A stretch of 64,000 nt of DNA from Saccharospirillum salsuginis (lineage in GTDB: Bacteria > Pseudomonadota > Gammaproteobacteria > Pseudomonadales > Natronospirillaceae), in contig NZ_BMXR01000012.1 of the NCBI RefSeq assembly GCF_014651855.1, forward strand, positions 1 through 64,000, read 5' to 3'. Position numbers and translations under genes: made by a program. Below are positions 8,546 through 17,287 of this stretch, in pieces; within the stretch, counting starts at the first letter, position 1, and every line of letters starts with the position of its first letter. The notes under the pieces were generated by a model, which had not been told where the DNA came from, ran no database searches, and worked only from the letters and a program-made list of their open reading frames with translations.

Positions 8546-9243
8546 CCGCCTGGCTAGCCTTGTTGAATGCCGAAGCCCGCCTGTTCTGGCGTCAGGGTCT
8601 GGTCGCCGCCGCCCTCGTACTGACCCTGGTCTGGGTGGCTTTGCTGCATCTGACACCGCCTGCGGACCGGTTGTTCTGGCTCGGTCTGGTGGCGGGCATG
8701 GACGTCATCGCCATGGGCCTGTTGTTCGGGTTCGGCCTCGGGCTGCTCGATCAGGTTCAGGGCACGCCGACCGCCTGGCGACTGACGCCGACACCGGCCC
8801 TTTGGTTCAGCCTGAGCCGGACCCTGTTGTTGAGCGGCCTGTTGACCGCCTGTTTGCTGTTGCTGGCGTTTCTGGTGCTGCCCTTCGCCACGGTCTGGCC
8901 GCGTCTGCCGGGCCTGGTCCTGCTGGCGATACAGGCCGCGCTCGCCGGTCAACTGTTCGGCCGCTGGCTGAGTGACCTCAACGGTTTCATTCTCGCCACC
9001 GCCCTCAGCGCTCCGCTCTGGGCGCTGCCGTTTCTCGGCTACGCCGGCTGGCTCGACGGCCCCCTGCCCTGGCTCTGGCCGCTGTCCGGCGGCTTGTACT
9101 GGCTGACCGAAGGTGCGCTGTCCTCGCCCGTGTCCCTTGCATGGATCACCGGCCTGCAGCTCGGCTGGATTCTGGTCTCGGCCGGGCTGGTCGAACGGCT
9201 GGCCCCGCGTCATCTCGGCCACCGGCTCGGAGAACGGTCATGA
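8542..9243 (+). CDS. ABC-2-type permease, first subunit
   Basis: This 233-residue polytopic protein has six likely membrane spans, starting with a short cytoplasmic N-terminus (MTAWLALLNAEARLFWRQGL). The composition is very rich in Leu, Trp and Ala. The size and layout match the Rv2687c-like permease of fluoroquinolone-type ABC exporters. It overlaps both neighbours by ATGA, so its expression is coupled to the ATPase and to the second permease. It probably forms a heterodimeric channel with the product of the next gene. Confidence 0.82.
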   Translation: MTAWLALLNAEARLFWRQGLVAAALVLTLVWVALLHLTPPADRLFWLGLVAGMDVIAMGLLFGFGLGLLDQVQGTPTAWRLTPTPALWFSLSRTLLLSGLLTACLLLLAFLVLPFATVWPRLPGLVLLAIQAALAGQLFGRWLSDLNGFILATALSAPLWALPFLGYAGWLDGPLPWLWPLSGGLYWLTEGALSSPVSLAWITGLQLGWILVSAGLVERLAPRHLGHRLGERS

Positions 9244-9980
9244 ACAGGACGACTCGCCCTCTGCATCTCTGGCGCAGCCTGCTCCGCGCCGAGGTTCAAC
9301 GCCTGCGTGATGATGCGTTCCTGCTCCTGCTGCTCGGCCTGATGCCGGTGGTCGCTCTGGTGTTACACCAACTTTGGCCGGTGTTGATGGATCGCTGGCC
9401 GGACTGGCCCTGGTCGGCGTTGGCGCCGTTCGTCAGCGCCCTGCTGTCCTTGCTAACCCCGCTGATGATGGGGCTGGTGCTGGGTTTCCAATGCCTGGCC
9501 GAGCGCGAAGCCGGTATTCTGGCCGCCATTCGACTCACGCCGGCCGGGCTGACCCGAGCGCTGCTGGTACGGCTGTCCGGCTATGCCGTCGCCGCCGGAC
9601 TGCTGACCCCACTGGTGCATCAATGGCTGGGCCTGGTGCCCCTCGGCTGGCCTCAGGCGCTGGCGATCGGCGTCCTCGCACTGCCCCTGTTGCCGTTCGC
9701 CACACTCCTTGTGCTGGCGTTTGCCCGCAGCCAGGTGGAAGGGTTCGCCATCATGAAAGCCACCGGCGGGTTGGTCTCGATTCCTCTGCTGTTGCTCGCC
9801 CTGATGCCCGCCCCGGGCTACTGGCTGGCCGCGCCCCTGCCCACCTGGTGGACACTGCTGGGCTATGTGCGCCTGGCCGAAGGCCACCGCATCGGTTGGC
9901 TTTGGCTGCTGGTCGGCGCGGCCTGTTTACTGGCCGTTACCACCCTATTTTGGGTTCGTCTAAGTCGCCGATCGGATTGA
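9240..9980 (+). CDS. ABC-2-type permease, second subunit
   Basis: This 246-residue integral membrane protein starts MNRTTRPLHLWRSLLRAEVQ, with about six transmembrane segments. The ATG at 9240 overlaps the previous stop. The frame is open from 9141, but the earlier part is a shadow of the first permease. It is the last gene of the tetR-ABC operon and probably pairs with the 8542 permease. The region after it holds no gene until 10261. Confidence 0.82.
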   Translation: MNRTTRPLHLWRSLLRAEVQRLRDDAFLLLLLGLMPVVALVLHQLWPVLMDRWPDWPWSALAPFVSALLSLLTPLMMGLVLGFQCLAEREAGILAAIRLTPAGLTRALLVRLSGYAVAAGLLTPLVHQWLGLVPLGWPQALAIGVLALPLLPFATLLVLAFARSQVEGFAIMKATGGLVSIPLLLLALMPAPGYWLAAPLPTWWTLLGYVRLAEGHRIGWLWLLVGAACLLAVTTLFWVRLSRRSD

Positions 9981-10005
9981 ACATTTCCGACTTACACACA
10001 GAAGC

Positions 10006-10030
10006 TGTGGATAACCTTATGGATAAGGTT
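10006..10030. other. DnaA-box-like nonamer overlapping an 18-bp palindrome
   Basis: TGTGGATAA (10006-10014) is a perfect DnaA box on the minus strand (TTATCCACA). It overlaps AACCTTAT-GG-ATAAGGTT (10013-10030), an 8-bp inverted repeat with a 2-nt centre. Only one box is present and no AT-rich unwinding element or dnaA/dnaN gene is nearby, so this is not an origin. The palindrome could be an operator or a weak terminator of the ABC operon. Confidence 0.45.
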
Positions 10031-10178
10031 GGTACAACCTCGGGCGATGCCATGCCTGTCCCATCCCGAAAATCTGATCTAAATTTGCACACTGTGACGT
10101 ACGTCGCAGCCATGAGCCTGCCCAATGGATCACTTTCCCGTATTGAATCTTATTGACGCTCACCTTCAATTATTTCAT

Positions 10179-10208
10179 TTAACAAGACCTTCCTCCCCTT
10201 CGTATAAC
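10179..10208 (+). promoter_or_regulatory. sigma70-type promoter of the DUF4397 lipoprotein gene
   Basis: TTAACA (10179-10184) and TATAAC (10203-10208) are separated by 18 bp; each matches consensus at five of six positions. The start codon at 10261 lies about 45 bp after the predicted transcription start. Confidence 0.55.
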
Positions 10209-10260
10209 CCGACGCTGGCCAGCACCCTCAACCACCACTTCAACTGTAAGGAAGGTTGCT

Positions 10261-11664
10261 ATGCACACCAAATTACTGGTCGGGTCGCTGGCGGCGGGCA
10301 CACTGTTGCTCTCCGGCTGCGAGATGTCCGACAACAACGACAATGACACAGACGATTCCTCAGACAACGCCTCGGCCAACCTGCGTGTGCTCCACGCCTC
10401 CGGTGATGCGCCGGCCGTCAATGTATATCTGGATAACGCCCTGACCCCGGCCATCGACACACTCGATTTCGGCGAGGCCTCGGCCTGGGCGGAAGTCGAT
10501 GCCCAGACCTACGATGTTGACGTCTTCGGCATTCTGCCGGATCTGTCCGACACCGCCGACGCCGTCATCAGCGCCGATCTCGATCTGATGGACGACATGA
10601 ACTACACCGTGGTCGCGGTCAACGAACTGGCCAGTATCAGCGCCAAGGTCTTCGCCGATGACGGCACCACGACCGACAGCAGCAAGGTGCGGGTGCAGGT
10701 TGCCCACCTGACCTCAGGGGCACCGGCGGTCGATGTTCATGTCACCGCACCCACCGATGCGCTCAGTGCAAACACCGTACTGGGAACCGTCTCCTTCAGT
10801 GACACCGACACTCTGGGTCCTGTCCTGGTGGACGCCGACACCTATCGGATTCGCATCACAGCGCAAAACGATGCCTCCACCGTGCTGTACGACTCCGGCG
10901 AGGTGAGCCTGGCCGCCGGCAGCGATTTGTTCATCGGCGCGATTCCGAACGAATCCGGCATAGGCGACTCACCGGTCACCCTGGCCGTGCTGGATGGCAC
11001 CGACACTACCTTGTTGTACGATCAGGATGACGGTGCCGCCGTACGTGCCGTTCACAATGTGTCCGATGTCGGGGAAGTCGATATATTCGCGGCGGGCGAC
11101 ACCACAGCCAATCTGGATGTCACGGATTTCAGCAATGGCAATGCGACCTTCGCGGACGTCACCTATGAAGCCGTATCCAACTATGCCGAAGTGGCCGCCG
11201 GTGACTTTGATCTGGCCGTCAGCACCGACAACAGTTCCGCCGCCATCAGCGCCGAAGGCGTTTCCGTCGCCAGCGGCATGAGCTACAGCGTGTTCGCCAT
11301 GGGCACCGCCTCGGGTGCGGACAGCGCCGAACTCGAACTGGTGCCCTACATCGACGACCGACGTGACATTGCCACCGGTGCCAAGGTGCGCATCATTCAC
11401 GGCGCGGCGGATACCGCCGATGTGGATGTGTATGTGACCGCCGGGACCGACATCACCAATGAAGATCCGGCGTTCGTGGATGTCAGCTACAAAGCCGACA
11501 CCGGCTTTGTTCAACTGGCGGCGGGCACCTACTACGCCACGGTTACTCCGGCCGACTCCAAGACCATCGCCATTCAGGCGCAACTGACCGTCGCCGCCGG
11601 TGACATTATCACCGTCTGGGCGCAGGACGGTGGTGACGTTGTGGTGCGGGACGACACGCCCTGA
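10261..11664 (+). CDS. lipoprotein with four DUF4397 repeats
   Basis: The 467-residue protein has a lipoprotein signal peptide ending in LLLSGC (Cys20) and then an Asp/Asn-rich linker. Four tandem beta-rich repeats of the DUF4397 type follow, each starting near a (V)RxxH motif: LRVLHASGDAPAVNVYLD, VRVQVAHLTSGAPAVDVHV, VRAVHNVSDVGEVDIFA and VRIIHGAADTADVDVYV. The mature protein is strongly acidic, as in marine or halotolerant bacteria. It is probably anchored in the outer membrane, facing the periplasm or the surface. DUF4397 function is unknown. AAGGAAGG supports the start, and a strong palindromic hairpin follows at 11687. Confidence 0.88.
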   Translation: MHTKLLVGSLAAGTLLLSGCEMSDNNDNDTDDSSDNASANLRVLHASGDAPAVNVYLDNALTPAIDTLDFGEASAWAEVDAQTYDVDVFGILPDLSDTADAVISADLDLMDDMNYTVVAVNELASISAKVFADDGTTTDSSKVRVQVAHLTSGAPAVDVHVTAPTDALSANTVLGTVSFSDTDTLGPVLVDADTYRIRITAQNDASTVLYDSGEVSLAAGSDLFIGAIPNESGIGDSPVTLAVLDGTDTTLLYDQDDGAAVRAVHNVSDVGEVDIFAAGDTTANLDVTDFSNGNATFADVTYEAVSNYAEVAAGDFDLAVSTDNSSAAISAEGVSVASGMSYSVFAMGTASGADSAELELVPYIDDRRDIATGAKVRIIHGAADTADVDVYVTAGTDITNEDPAFVDVSYKADTGFVQLAAGTYYATVTPADSKTIAIQAQLTVAAGDIITVWAQDGGDVVVRDDTP

Positions 11665-11686
11665 ATAGCGTCTGAAACAGGAATTA

Positions 11687-11708
11687 GGGGGATGCGATCG
11701 CATCCCCC
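11687..11708 (+). terminator. perfect 22-bp palindrome, likely terminator
   Basis: GGGGGATGCGA is followed directly by TCGCATCCCCC, a perfect 11-bp inverted repeat 22 bp after the DUF4397 stop. A pyrimidine-rich tract (TTCATTTCTATTTCCC) follows. Confidence 0.75.
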
Positions 11709-11916
11709 GATTCATTTCTATTTCCCTTCTTTGTCGTTCACACTCCGTTAATTCCAATCTTCGACCTGCTTTCCTAAAACCGCGACCTTTCGGGTTGATT
11801 ACCTGTGGGTTGGCAATGAGGGTTCGGCTAAACTAGGCTCGACTGAACCTGGAAAGCCGAGCGATTTGCGCTTCAGGTACCAATCCCCCAAAGGCAACAC
11901 GGTTGTAGAGGCATCA

Positions 11917-13206
11917 ATGGGATCCATCCTGAGGTCCATCACCGCACTGTTTCTCGGTATCTGTTTTCTCATTCTGGGCAATGGTCTGCTCAGCACCCTG
12001 TTGATTCTGCGAGGTGTGAACGAGGGGTTTTCCGAGCAGTTTCTGGGTTTGCTGACATCGGCTTACTTTTTGGGGGCCTTGTTCGGGACTCAATTCGCCT
12101 CGAACCTGATTCGGCGCATGGGGCACATCCGGTGCTTCACCTTCAGCGCGGCCATGCTGGCGTGCAGCATTCTGGCCTATGTCCTGCTGCTGTCACCTGT
12201 GGTTTGGCTGGTGATCCGCTTGTTCACCGGTTTCGGTGTCTTCGTCATGTACACCGTCATCGAAAGTTGGTTGAACGGGCAAACGCCGGACGACTATCGC
12301 TCGCGCGTGTTCTCGATTTATACGCTGGTGAATCTGATGTCGATCGCGGCGTCCCAACAGTTGCTGCACATCGATACGGTGGATGCGTTCACGCTGTTCG
12401 CCCTGGCGGCGGTGTTGGCGACGGCGTCGGTGATGCCGGTATCCTGGACCCGATTGCAGCAGCCGAACATCGCGATCGACATGCCGAAGATGGACTTGCG
12501 TTACCTCTATCGGGTCGCCCCCGTGGCGGTCATGGGGGTTATTGCCTCGGGGCTGGTGATGGGGCCCTTCTACGGGTTGATGCCCCTGTTCGCATCGAGC
12601 ATCGGCTATTCGGAAAGCCAGTTCGCGATGTTGATGACATTGTCTTTATTGGGTGGGGCGTTTATTCAATACCCGGTCGGACGATTGTCGGACCGGCACG
12701 ATCGGCGTCGAGTCGTGTTGTGGGTGATGCTGGCCGGTGTGCTGGTGTCGATCGGGATGGGCTGGGTGGCCATGCAGTGGCCGCAGCGGGTCGTGCCGAT
12801 GACGGTGTTGTCGATGGTGTTTTGCGGTCTGGTATTGGCCATTTACCCGATCTCGGTGGCGCATCTGGTGGACCGGATTCATAAGGATCATCTGGTGGCG
12901 GGGTCGAGCGGCTTGCTGTTGCTCTATGGCTTGGGTGCTTTCGTGGGTCCCGGGGTCGCCGGTTTGATGTTGCAACGGCTCGGCGGTTCGTCGTTGCCGG
13001 CGGTCTATCTGGCGACACTGGCGGTTTTCGGGATGGCGGTCGCCTGGCTGTTGAAACGGTCGACGGTGGTGGAACATCCCGAGGAATACGAAGGCCATTT
13101 CGTGGCGATGGTGCGCACCACGCCCAATGTGTTGCCATTGCACCCGGATTCGGAGGAGGAGCTGGAGCCGCCGGAGGAACGCCGCCAGGAGGACCGCGTC
13201 GGATGA
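11917..13206 (+). CDS. YcaD-like MFS transporter
   Basis: The 429-residue protein has twelve predicted transmembrane segments. The N-terminal half carries SAYFLGALFGTQFASNLIRRMGHIRCF (an MFS motif A-like loop). The segment VMYTVIESWLNGQTPDDYRS is the WLN signature of YcaD-type carriers, and a second loop GRLSDRHDRRRV lies in the C-terminal half. The substrate of the group is unknown. The start at 11917 (MGSILRSIT) begins directly before TM1; the longer frame from 11866 uses a TTG and adds no conserved sequence. The C-terminal 30 residues are a charged Glu/Arg-rich tail. Confidence 0.88.
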   Translation: MGSILRSITALFLGICFLILGNGLLSTLLILRGVNEGFSEQFLGLLTSAYFLGALFGTQFASNLIRRMGHIRCFTFSAAMLACSILAYVLLLSPVVWLVIRLFTGFGVFVMYTVIESWLNGQTPDDYRSRVFSIYTLVNLMSIAASQQLLHIDTVDAFTLFALAAVLATASVMPVSWTRLQQPNIAIDMPKMDLRYLYRVAPVAVMGVIASGLVMGPFYGLMPLFASSIGYSESQFAMLMTLSLLGGAFIQYPVGRLSDRHDRRRVVLWVMLAGVLVSIGMGWVAMQWPQRVVPMTVLSMVFCGLVLAIYPISVAHLVDRIHKDHLVAGSSGLLLLYGLGAFVGPGVAGLMLQRLGGSSLPAVYLATLAVFGMAVAWLLKRSTVVEHPEEYEGHFVAMVRTTPNVLPLHPDSEEELEPPEERRQEDRVG

Positions 13207-13224
13207 TGATTGCGAACGTCTCGC

Positions 13225-13656
13225 TCAGTGTCGGGTCTGTTGTTTCTTGCGGCTGATGACTTCGATGGTTTTCAGTATGTCGCGCCAGGTGACGATGCCG
13301 ATCGGCTGGAATTGGTCGTCGACCACGGGAAGGCAGGAGACGCCTTTGTGGTTGAACAGTTCGACGGCGTCGAACAGTTCGGAGTCGGGGCCTACGGTGA
13401 CGGGGTTGCGGCTCATGATTTGATGGGCGCGTTTGTTGAGTGTGGCGGTGTCGTGCGTTGTTTCGGCGGGGGTTCCGACGTAGGGGCTGACGGTTTTGAG
13501 GATGTCGCGGTCGGAGATGATGCCGACGAGTCGGCCGTTGTCGGTGACCAGCAGGTGGTGGAATTTTTGTTCCTCGAACAGTTCGCGGACCTGGCTCAGG
13601 TCGTCGTCCATTTTGACCGTGACGACGGTGTGACTCATAATTTTCTTAACGGTCAT
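13225..13656 (-). CDS. CBS-domain-pair protein
   Basis: The 143-residue protein consists almost entirely of two CBS motifs (about residues 5-60 and 78-135). Each ends in a typical segment: LVGIISDRDILKTV and PIGIVTWRDILKTI. Such stand-alone Bateman modules bind adenine nucleotides or S-adenosyl ligands and act as regulators of partner proteins. No partner is fused or obviously linked. It converges with the MFS gene (18 bp apart). A foldback repeat (copy D) lies 55 bp upstream of its start. Confidence 0.9.
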   Translation of the reverse strand: MTVKKIMSHTVVTVKMDDDLSQVRELFEEQKFHHLLVTDNGRLVGIISDRDILKTVSPYVGTPAETTHDTATLNKRAHQIMSRNPVTVGPDSELFDAVELFNHKGVSCLPVVDDQFQPIGIVTWRDILKTIEVISRKKQQTRH

Positions 13657-13710
13657 GTTGGTGCCCCTGGTTGGTCAGATTGCGTAGCCTTTTGTGCCAA
13701 TGGCCCGCGC

Positions 13711-13815
13711 CTGGTGCCGGCGCGGATCCTCCCGGGTCGCCGTAAATACGTCCATGTAGGCTAGACCGCAGCATCCATGCTGCGCACTCCCCTGGAGTAT
13801 CCACCCCGGCACCAG
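13711..13815 (-). repeat. 105-bp foldback repeat, copy D
   Basis: Arms 13711-13736 and 13790-13815 pair at 22 of 26 positions; the outer 10 bp (CTGGTGCCGG with CCGGCACCAG) are perfect. The 53-nt core is on the minus strand and ends TTTACGGCGA. It holds an inner hairpin CGCAGCAT/ATGCTGCG. The core resembles copy A most closely. Confidence 0.8.
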
Positions 13816-13848
13816 TCGCTTACTCAAGTGGTTACACAAGTACAACTA

Positions 13849-14163
13849 TTATAGCCCGTAATCTCTCTCCACCTTGGCCACTCTCAATCGATAATCCGCA
13901 TACCACCTTTCCCTGCCAAGCCGCTGCGCTTCCAGATGTTCCGCCTGTTGTTTCCACGCTTTGATGGACGCTTCGTCGCGCCAGTAGGAAACGGTGATGC
14001 CGAGCGCTTCCCGTGCGGATTCGACGCCGAGGAAGCCGGGTTGCCGGTGGGCGAGTTCGACCATGCGTTCGGCCATGTCGCCGTATTCGGTTGCGTCGAG
14101 GTCGGTGCGCACGGAGGTGAAGATGACGGCGTAGTATGGGGGTTCGGGGGTGTCGGCGATCAT
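13849..14163 (-). CDS. antibiotic-biosynthesis-monooxygenase-fold (ABM) protein
   Basis: This 104-residue protein has a dimeric alpha/beta-barrel ABM domain. Signatures are PPYYAVIFTSVRTD at the N-terminus, MAERMVELAHRQPGFLGVES in the middle and ITVSYWRDEASIKAWKQQAEH toward the end. Members include small heme- or quinol-oxidising monooxygenases and many proteins of unknown role. AAGGAG lies just upstream of the ATG. It is followed on the same strand by no gene; the YaiI-like gene starts upstream and ends 22 bp before it, so the two may be co-transcribed. Confidence 0.85.
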   Translation of the reverse strand: MIADTPEPPYYAVIFTSVRTDLDATEYGDMAERMVELAHRQPGFLGVESAREALGITVSYWRDEASIKAWKQQAEHLEAQRLGRERWYADYRLRVAKVERDYGL

Positions 14164-14185
14164 CTGTGGCTCCTTGATGGTTAGC

Positions 14186-14641
14186 TTAGGATCGGGGTGC
14201 GTATTTTGCCAGCCAGCGGTCGAGTTGGTTGGCGAATTGCTGGCGGTCCTGTTGGTTGAGGGCGGGTGGTCCGCCGGTCTGGATGCCGCTGCCGCGCAGG
14301 GTGTCGAGGAAGTCGCGCATGTTGAGTCGGGCGCGGATGTTGTCGCGGGTGAACAGTTCGCCGCGCGGGCTGAGGGCGAGGCCGCCTTTGTCGATGACGT
14401 CGGAGGCGAGCGGTATGTCGCTGGTGATGACGAGGTCCCCCGCGTCCATGCGCCGGACGATTTCGTTGTCGGCGACGTCGGCGCCGGCCGAAACCTGGAT
14501 GCTGCGAATCAGTTTCGAGGGCGGTGTGCGCACCGGCTGATTGGCCACCAGCACCAATTCGGTGGCGGTGCGTTCGGCGGCGCGGAACAGAATGTCTTTG
14601 ACCACGCCCGGACAGGCGTCGGCGTCGATCCAGATCGTCAT
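14186..14641 (-). CDS. yaiI: YaiI/YqxD UPF0178 family protein
   Basis: The 151-residue protein starts MTIWIDADACPGVVKDILFR, the signature of the UPF0178 family. It also contains ELVLVANQP, GADVADNEIV and the conserved DLVITSDIPLASDVIDKGG segment of a PIN/NYN-like fold with clustered acidic residues. The fold suggests a metal-dependent nuclease, but the function is not established. The start at 14641 matches the family; the frame extending to 14800 runs into the promoter region of the divergent gene. Confidence 0.92.
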   Translation of the reverse strand: MTIWIDADACPGVVKDILFRAAERTATELVLVANQPVRTPPSKLIRSIQVSAGADVADNEIVRRMDAGDLVITSDIPLASDVIDKGGLALSPRGELFTRDNIRARLNMRDFLDTLRGSGIQTGGPPALNQQDRQQFANQLDRWLAKYAPRS

Positions 14642-14817
14642 GGCGGTTCCACTCTGGCTTGGGGCGCCACTATAGCATGCTCTTCGGGGTCGATTTAAAA
14701 CGGCCGGTCTTGTGTCGATTACGTTGTTCCGGGGTTGTTGAAACAGCACCCCGGGATGCTTGACCTTCCAGTCGCTGCATGCGCGAAGCTGGTCGGACAT
14801 TCGGATGGAGACACGCC

Positions 14818-15900
14818 ATGGCGAAGCAAGCAGACGATATTCTCATTGTGGGTGGCTACGGCAGTGTGGGTCGCCACCTCGCCGCCTGGCTGGCACCGGT
14901 CTTTCCCGATCGGCTTGTCATCGCGGGGCGTCGTCTCGACGCGGCTCGGGCGGCGGCCCAGGCGGTGGGGTATGGTTGTCGGGCACGGGCATTGGATCTG
15001 GCGCAACCACCGGCCGATGCCGACCTGGGCGAAGTCGGCCAGGTGGTGGTCTGCGTCGATCAGGTCGATACCGCCTTCGCGCGGCTCTGCCTCACCAAGG
15101 GTATCGATTATCTGGACATCACCGCCAGTCTGGAGTGGCTGCAGAGGCTGACTGCTTTTGACGAACTGGCACGGGAAACAGGCGCCAGTGGGCTGATCAG
15201 CCTGGGAACGACGCCGGGTTTGACCAACCAGATGGGGGCCTGGATCGCAGGGCATGCCGACGGGGCGCACCGCCTCGATCTGCTGGTGGAGTTCGGCACC
15301 GGCGAGACGCATGGTGATGCGGCGCTGGATTGGATGTTCGATCACCTGAATGACCGATTCGAGGTGCGCGAAGAGGGTCGCTGGCGGACGGTACGTGGTT
15401 TTGGCGAAAAGCGGCGCTTTCGAGGGAATGGAAAACGCGGTCGCTGGGGCTACCGGTTCAATCTGCCGGACCAGCAGATTCTGGCCACCGACCTGGCGAT
15501 ACCCACGGTCGGTACCTGGGTACGATTCAGCAGTACGCCCCTGACCGCCCTGATCGCGCTGACCACGCGCCTGGGTGTGGTGCGTCTGTTGAAGTGGCCG
15601 CTGGCACGGCGCTGGGTGAAACGCGGTTTCAGTCAACTGGCCTACGGCAGCGACTGCTGCACCCTGGTCGCTGAAAGCCGCTCGGCCATTGGGCAACGTC
15701 AGTGGCTGGTGCTGAGTGCCCGACAGGAAACCCGGTTAACCGCTGCGGTGGCGGCCGCCAGCCTGGTCTGGCTGCGCACGCGGGGGCTGCCGGGCGGCGT
15801 CCACCATCTGCATCAGGTACTGACGCTGGACGACCTGCTGCCACAACTGCGTCAATGGCTACCCGATTTGGAATTGGACAGCAGCGTGCCCGGCACTTAG
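14818..15900 (+). CDS. saccharopine-dehydrogenase-like NAD(P)-binding protein
   Basis: The 360-residue protein has an N-terminal Rossmann domain with ILIVGGYGSVGRHLAAWLAP, followed by the saccharopine dehydrogenase-like arrangement (DQVDTAFARLCLTKGIDYLD, then SLGTTPGLTNQMGAWIAG). The C-terminal part is specific and without a recognised catalytic motif. Homologues are annotated as saccharopine dehydrogenase NADP-binding domain proteins; lysine metabolism is not implied by the context. GGAG at 14807-14810 supports the start at 14818. It is divergent from yaiI. Confidence 0.78.
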   Translation: MAKQADDILIVGGYGSVGRHLAAWLAPVFPDRLVIAGRRLDAARAAAQAVGYGCRARALDLAQPPADADLGEVGQVVVCVDQVDTAFARLCLTKGIDYLDITASLEWLQRLTAFDELARETGASGLISLGTTPGLTNQMGAWIAGHADGAHRLDLLVEFGTGETHGDAALDWMFDHLNDRFEVREEGRWRTVRGFGEKRRFRGNGKRGRWGYRFNLPDQQILATDLAIPTVGTWVRFSSTPLTALIALTTRLGVVRLLKWPLARRWVKRGFSQLAYGSDCCTLVAESRSAIGQRQWLVLSARQETRLTAAVAAASLVWLRTRGLPGGVHHLHQVLTLDDLLPQLRQWLPDLELDSSVPGT

Positions 15901-15988
15901 TGGGCTTAGTGGGATCGAAGCGAGGTGGTGGGACGGCGAGACCGGATTCCCGCCGCCGCAGCCGATTCAGCCTAAGTTCGACAGGCTC

Positions 15989-17275
15989 CTAGATCCCCAA
16001 CTTGTCGCGCAGGCCATAGTAGAAGGCGCCGATGGCGGTGTACGGCACTCGCATCAGGCGGCCGCCCGGAAACGGTAAATGAGTGAGACCGGCGAAGGCG
16101 TCGAAGCGTTCGGCCTGTCCGCGCAAGGCCTCGGCGATCAGTTTGCCGGCGAGGTGGGTGGTGGTGACCCCGTGCCCGCTGTAACCCTGGGCGTAGTAGA
16201 TATTGTCCCCGATGCGCCCGAATTGCGGCAGGCGGTTCATGGTGAGCAGGAAGTCGCCACCCCAGGCGAAGTCGATTTTGACGTCTTTCAACTGCGGGAA
16301 TGTATGCTCGAAGTGCGGCCGCAGGAAACGCTCGATCGACGCCGGGTCGCCGCCGCCGTAGGTGACACCGCCGCCGTAGAGCAAGCGGAAGTCGCCGGTG
16401 ATGCGGTAGTAGTCGAGTTTGTAGTTGCAGTCCTCGACGCATTCCAGTTGCGGAATCAGCGACCGGGCCCGCTCCTCCCCCAGGACTTCGGTGGTGACAA
16501 TCTGGGTACCGCAGGGCATGGCCTTGGCCGCCAGCTCCGGGATCAGACCGCCGAGATAGGCGTTGCCGGCGACCATGACGAAACGGGCTGTCACGCGGCC
16601 GTGCCCGGTGTGGACCACGGGGCGTTCGCCCCGCTCGACGCGGGTGACCGGTGAGTCCTCGAACAGACGGCCACCGTGCTGCTCGATGGCGTTGGCTTCG
16701 CCGAGCGCCAGGTTGAGCGGGTGGATGTGACCGCCGCGCCGGTCGCGCAAGCCGCCGACATAGCGCTCGCTGTTGACGACGTCGCGGACATCGGATTGGT
16801 CGAGCATGTCGAGCTCGGTGTGACCGTACCGCTCCCAGAGGGCTTTTTGCTCGCGCAGTTCGTGCATCTGACGCTTGTTCAGGGCCATGAAGACACCGCC
16901 CGGACGGTAGTCGCACTGGATGTCGTACTGGGCGATTCGGTCGCGAATGATGTCGGCGCCTTCGAAGGCCATGCTGCCGAGCACGCGGGCAACGTCCATA
17001 CCCTGGCTCTTTTCGATCACGTCCATGTCGCGACTGTAACTGTTGACCAGTTGGCCGCCGTTGCGGCCGCTGGCGCCATAACCGATGCGGGCGGCCTCGA
17101 GCACGACCACGCTGAAACCGGCCTCGGCCAGGTGCAAGGCGCTGGACAGGCCGGTGAAGCCGGCGCCGATGACGCAGACATCCGCCTCGATAGCCTCGGT
17201 CAGCGGCGGCCGCTCGGGAGCCGGGTTGGCCGTCGCGGCGTAATAGGAGCCGGTGTGCGGCACGCGTTGTGTCAT
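15989..17275 (-). CDS. puuB: gamma-glutamylputrescine oxidase-like FAD oxidoreductase (paralogue 1)
   Basis: The 428-residue DAO-family flavoprotein begins with a SYYAATAN segment typical of PuuB. The FAD motif is VCVIGAGFTGLSSALHLAEAG (about 32-52), followed by GASGRNGGQL, and the C-terminus has YYAQGYSGHGVTTTHLAGKL. It would oxidise gamma-glutamylputrescine or a related amine to an aldehyde with release of H2O2 and ammonia. It shares roughly 40% of residues by eye with the 22169 paralogue, so the two may use different polyamines. It is 12 bp downstream of the semialdehyde dehydrogenase and probably belongs to the same transcription unit as mmsA and the transaminase. No PuuA ligase is in the window. 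Confidence 0.85.
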   Translation of the reverse strand: MTQRVPHTGSYYAATANPAPERPPLTEAIEADVCVIGAGFTGLSSALHLAEAGFSVVVLEAARIGYGASGRNGGQLVNSYSRDMDVIEKSQGMDVARVLGSMAFEGADIIRDRIAQYDIQCDYRPGGVFMALNKRQMHELREQKALWERYGHTELDMLDQSDVRDVVNSERYVGGLRDRRGGHIHPLNLALGEANAIEQHGGRLFEDSPVTRVERGERPVVHTGHGRVTARFVMVAGNAYLGGLIPELAAKAMPCGTQIVTTEVLGEERARSLIPQLECVEDCNYKLDYYRITGDFRLLYGGGVTYGGGDPASIERFLRPHFEHTFPQLKDVKIDFAWGGDFLLTMNRLPQFGRIGDNIYYAQGYSGHGVTTTHLAGKLIAEALRGQAERFDAFAGLTHLPFPGGRLMRVPYTAIGAFYYGLRDKLGI

Positions 17276-17287
17276 GATCGGTTCCTG

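Noticed and set aside
10006..10014. DnaA box as evidence for a replication origin
   Set aside because: There is only one nonamer, with no AT-rich unwinding region and no dnaA, dnaN, gidA or parAB nearby.
13210..13764. 184-residue plus-strand frame over the CBS gene
   Set aside because: The minus-strand CBS protein has two clear motifs; this frame is its antisense and runs into repeat copy D.
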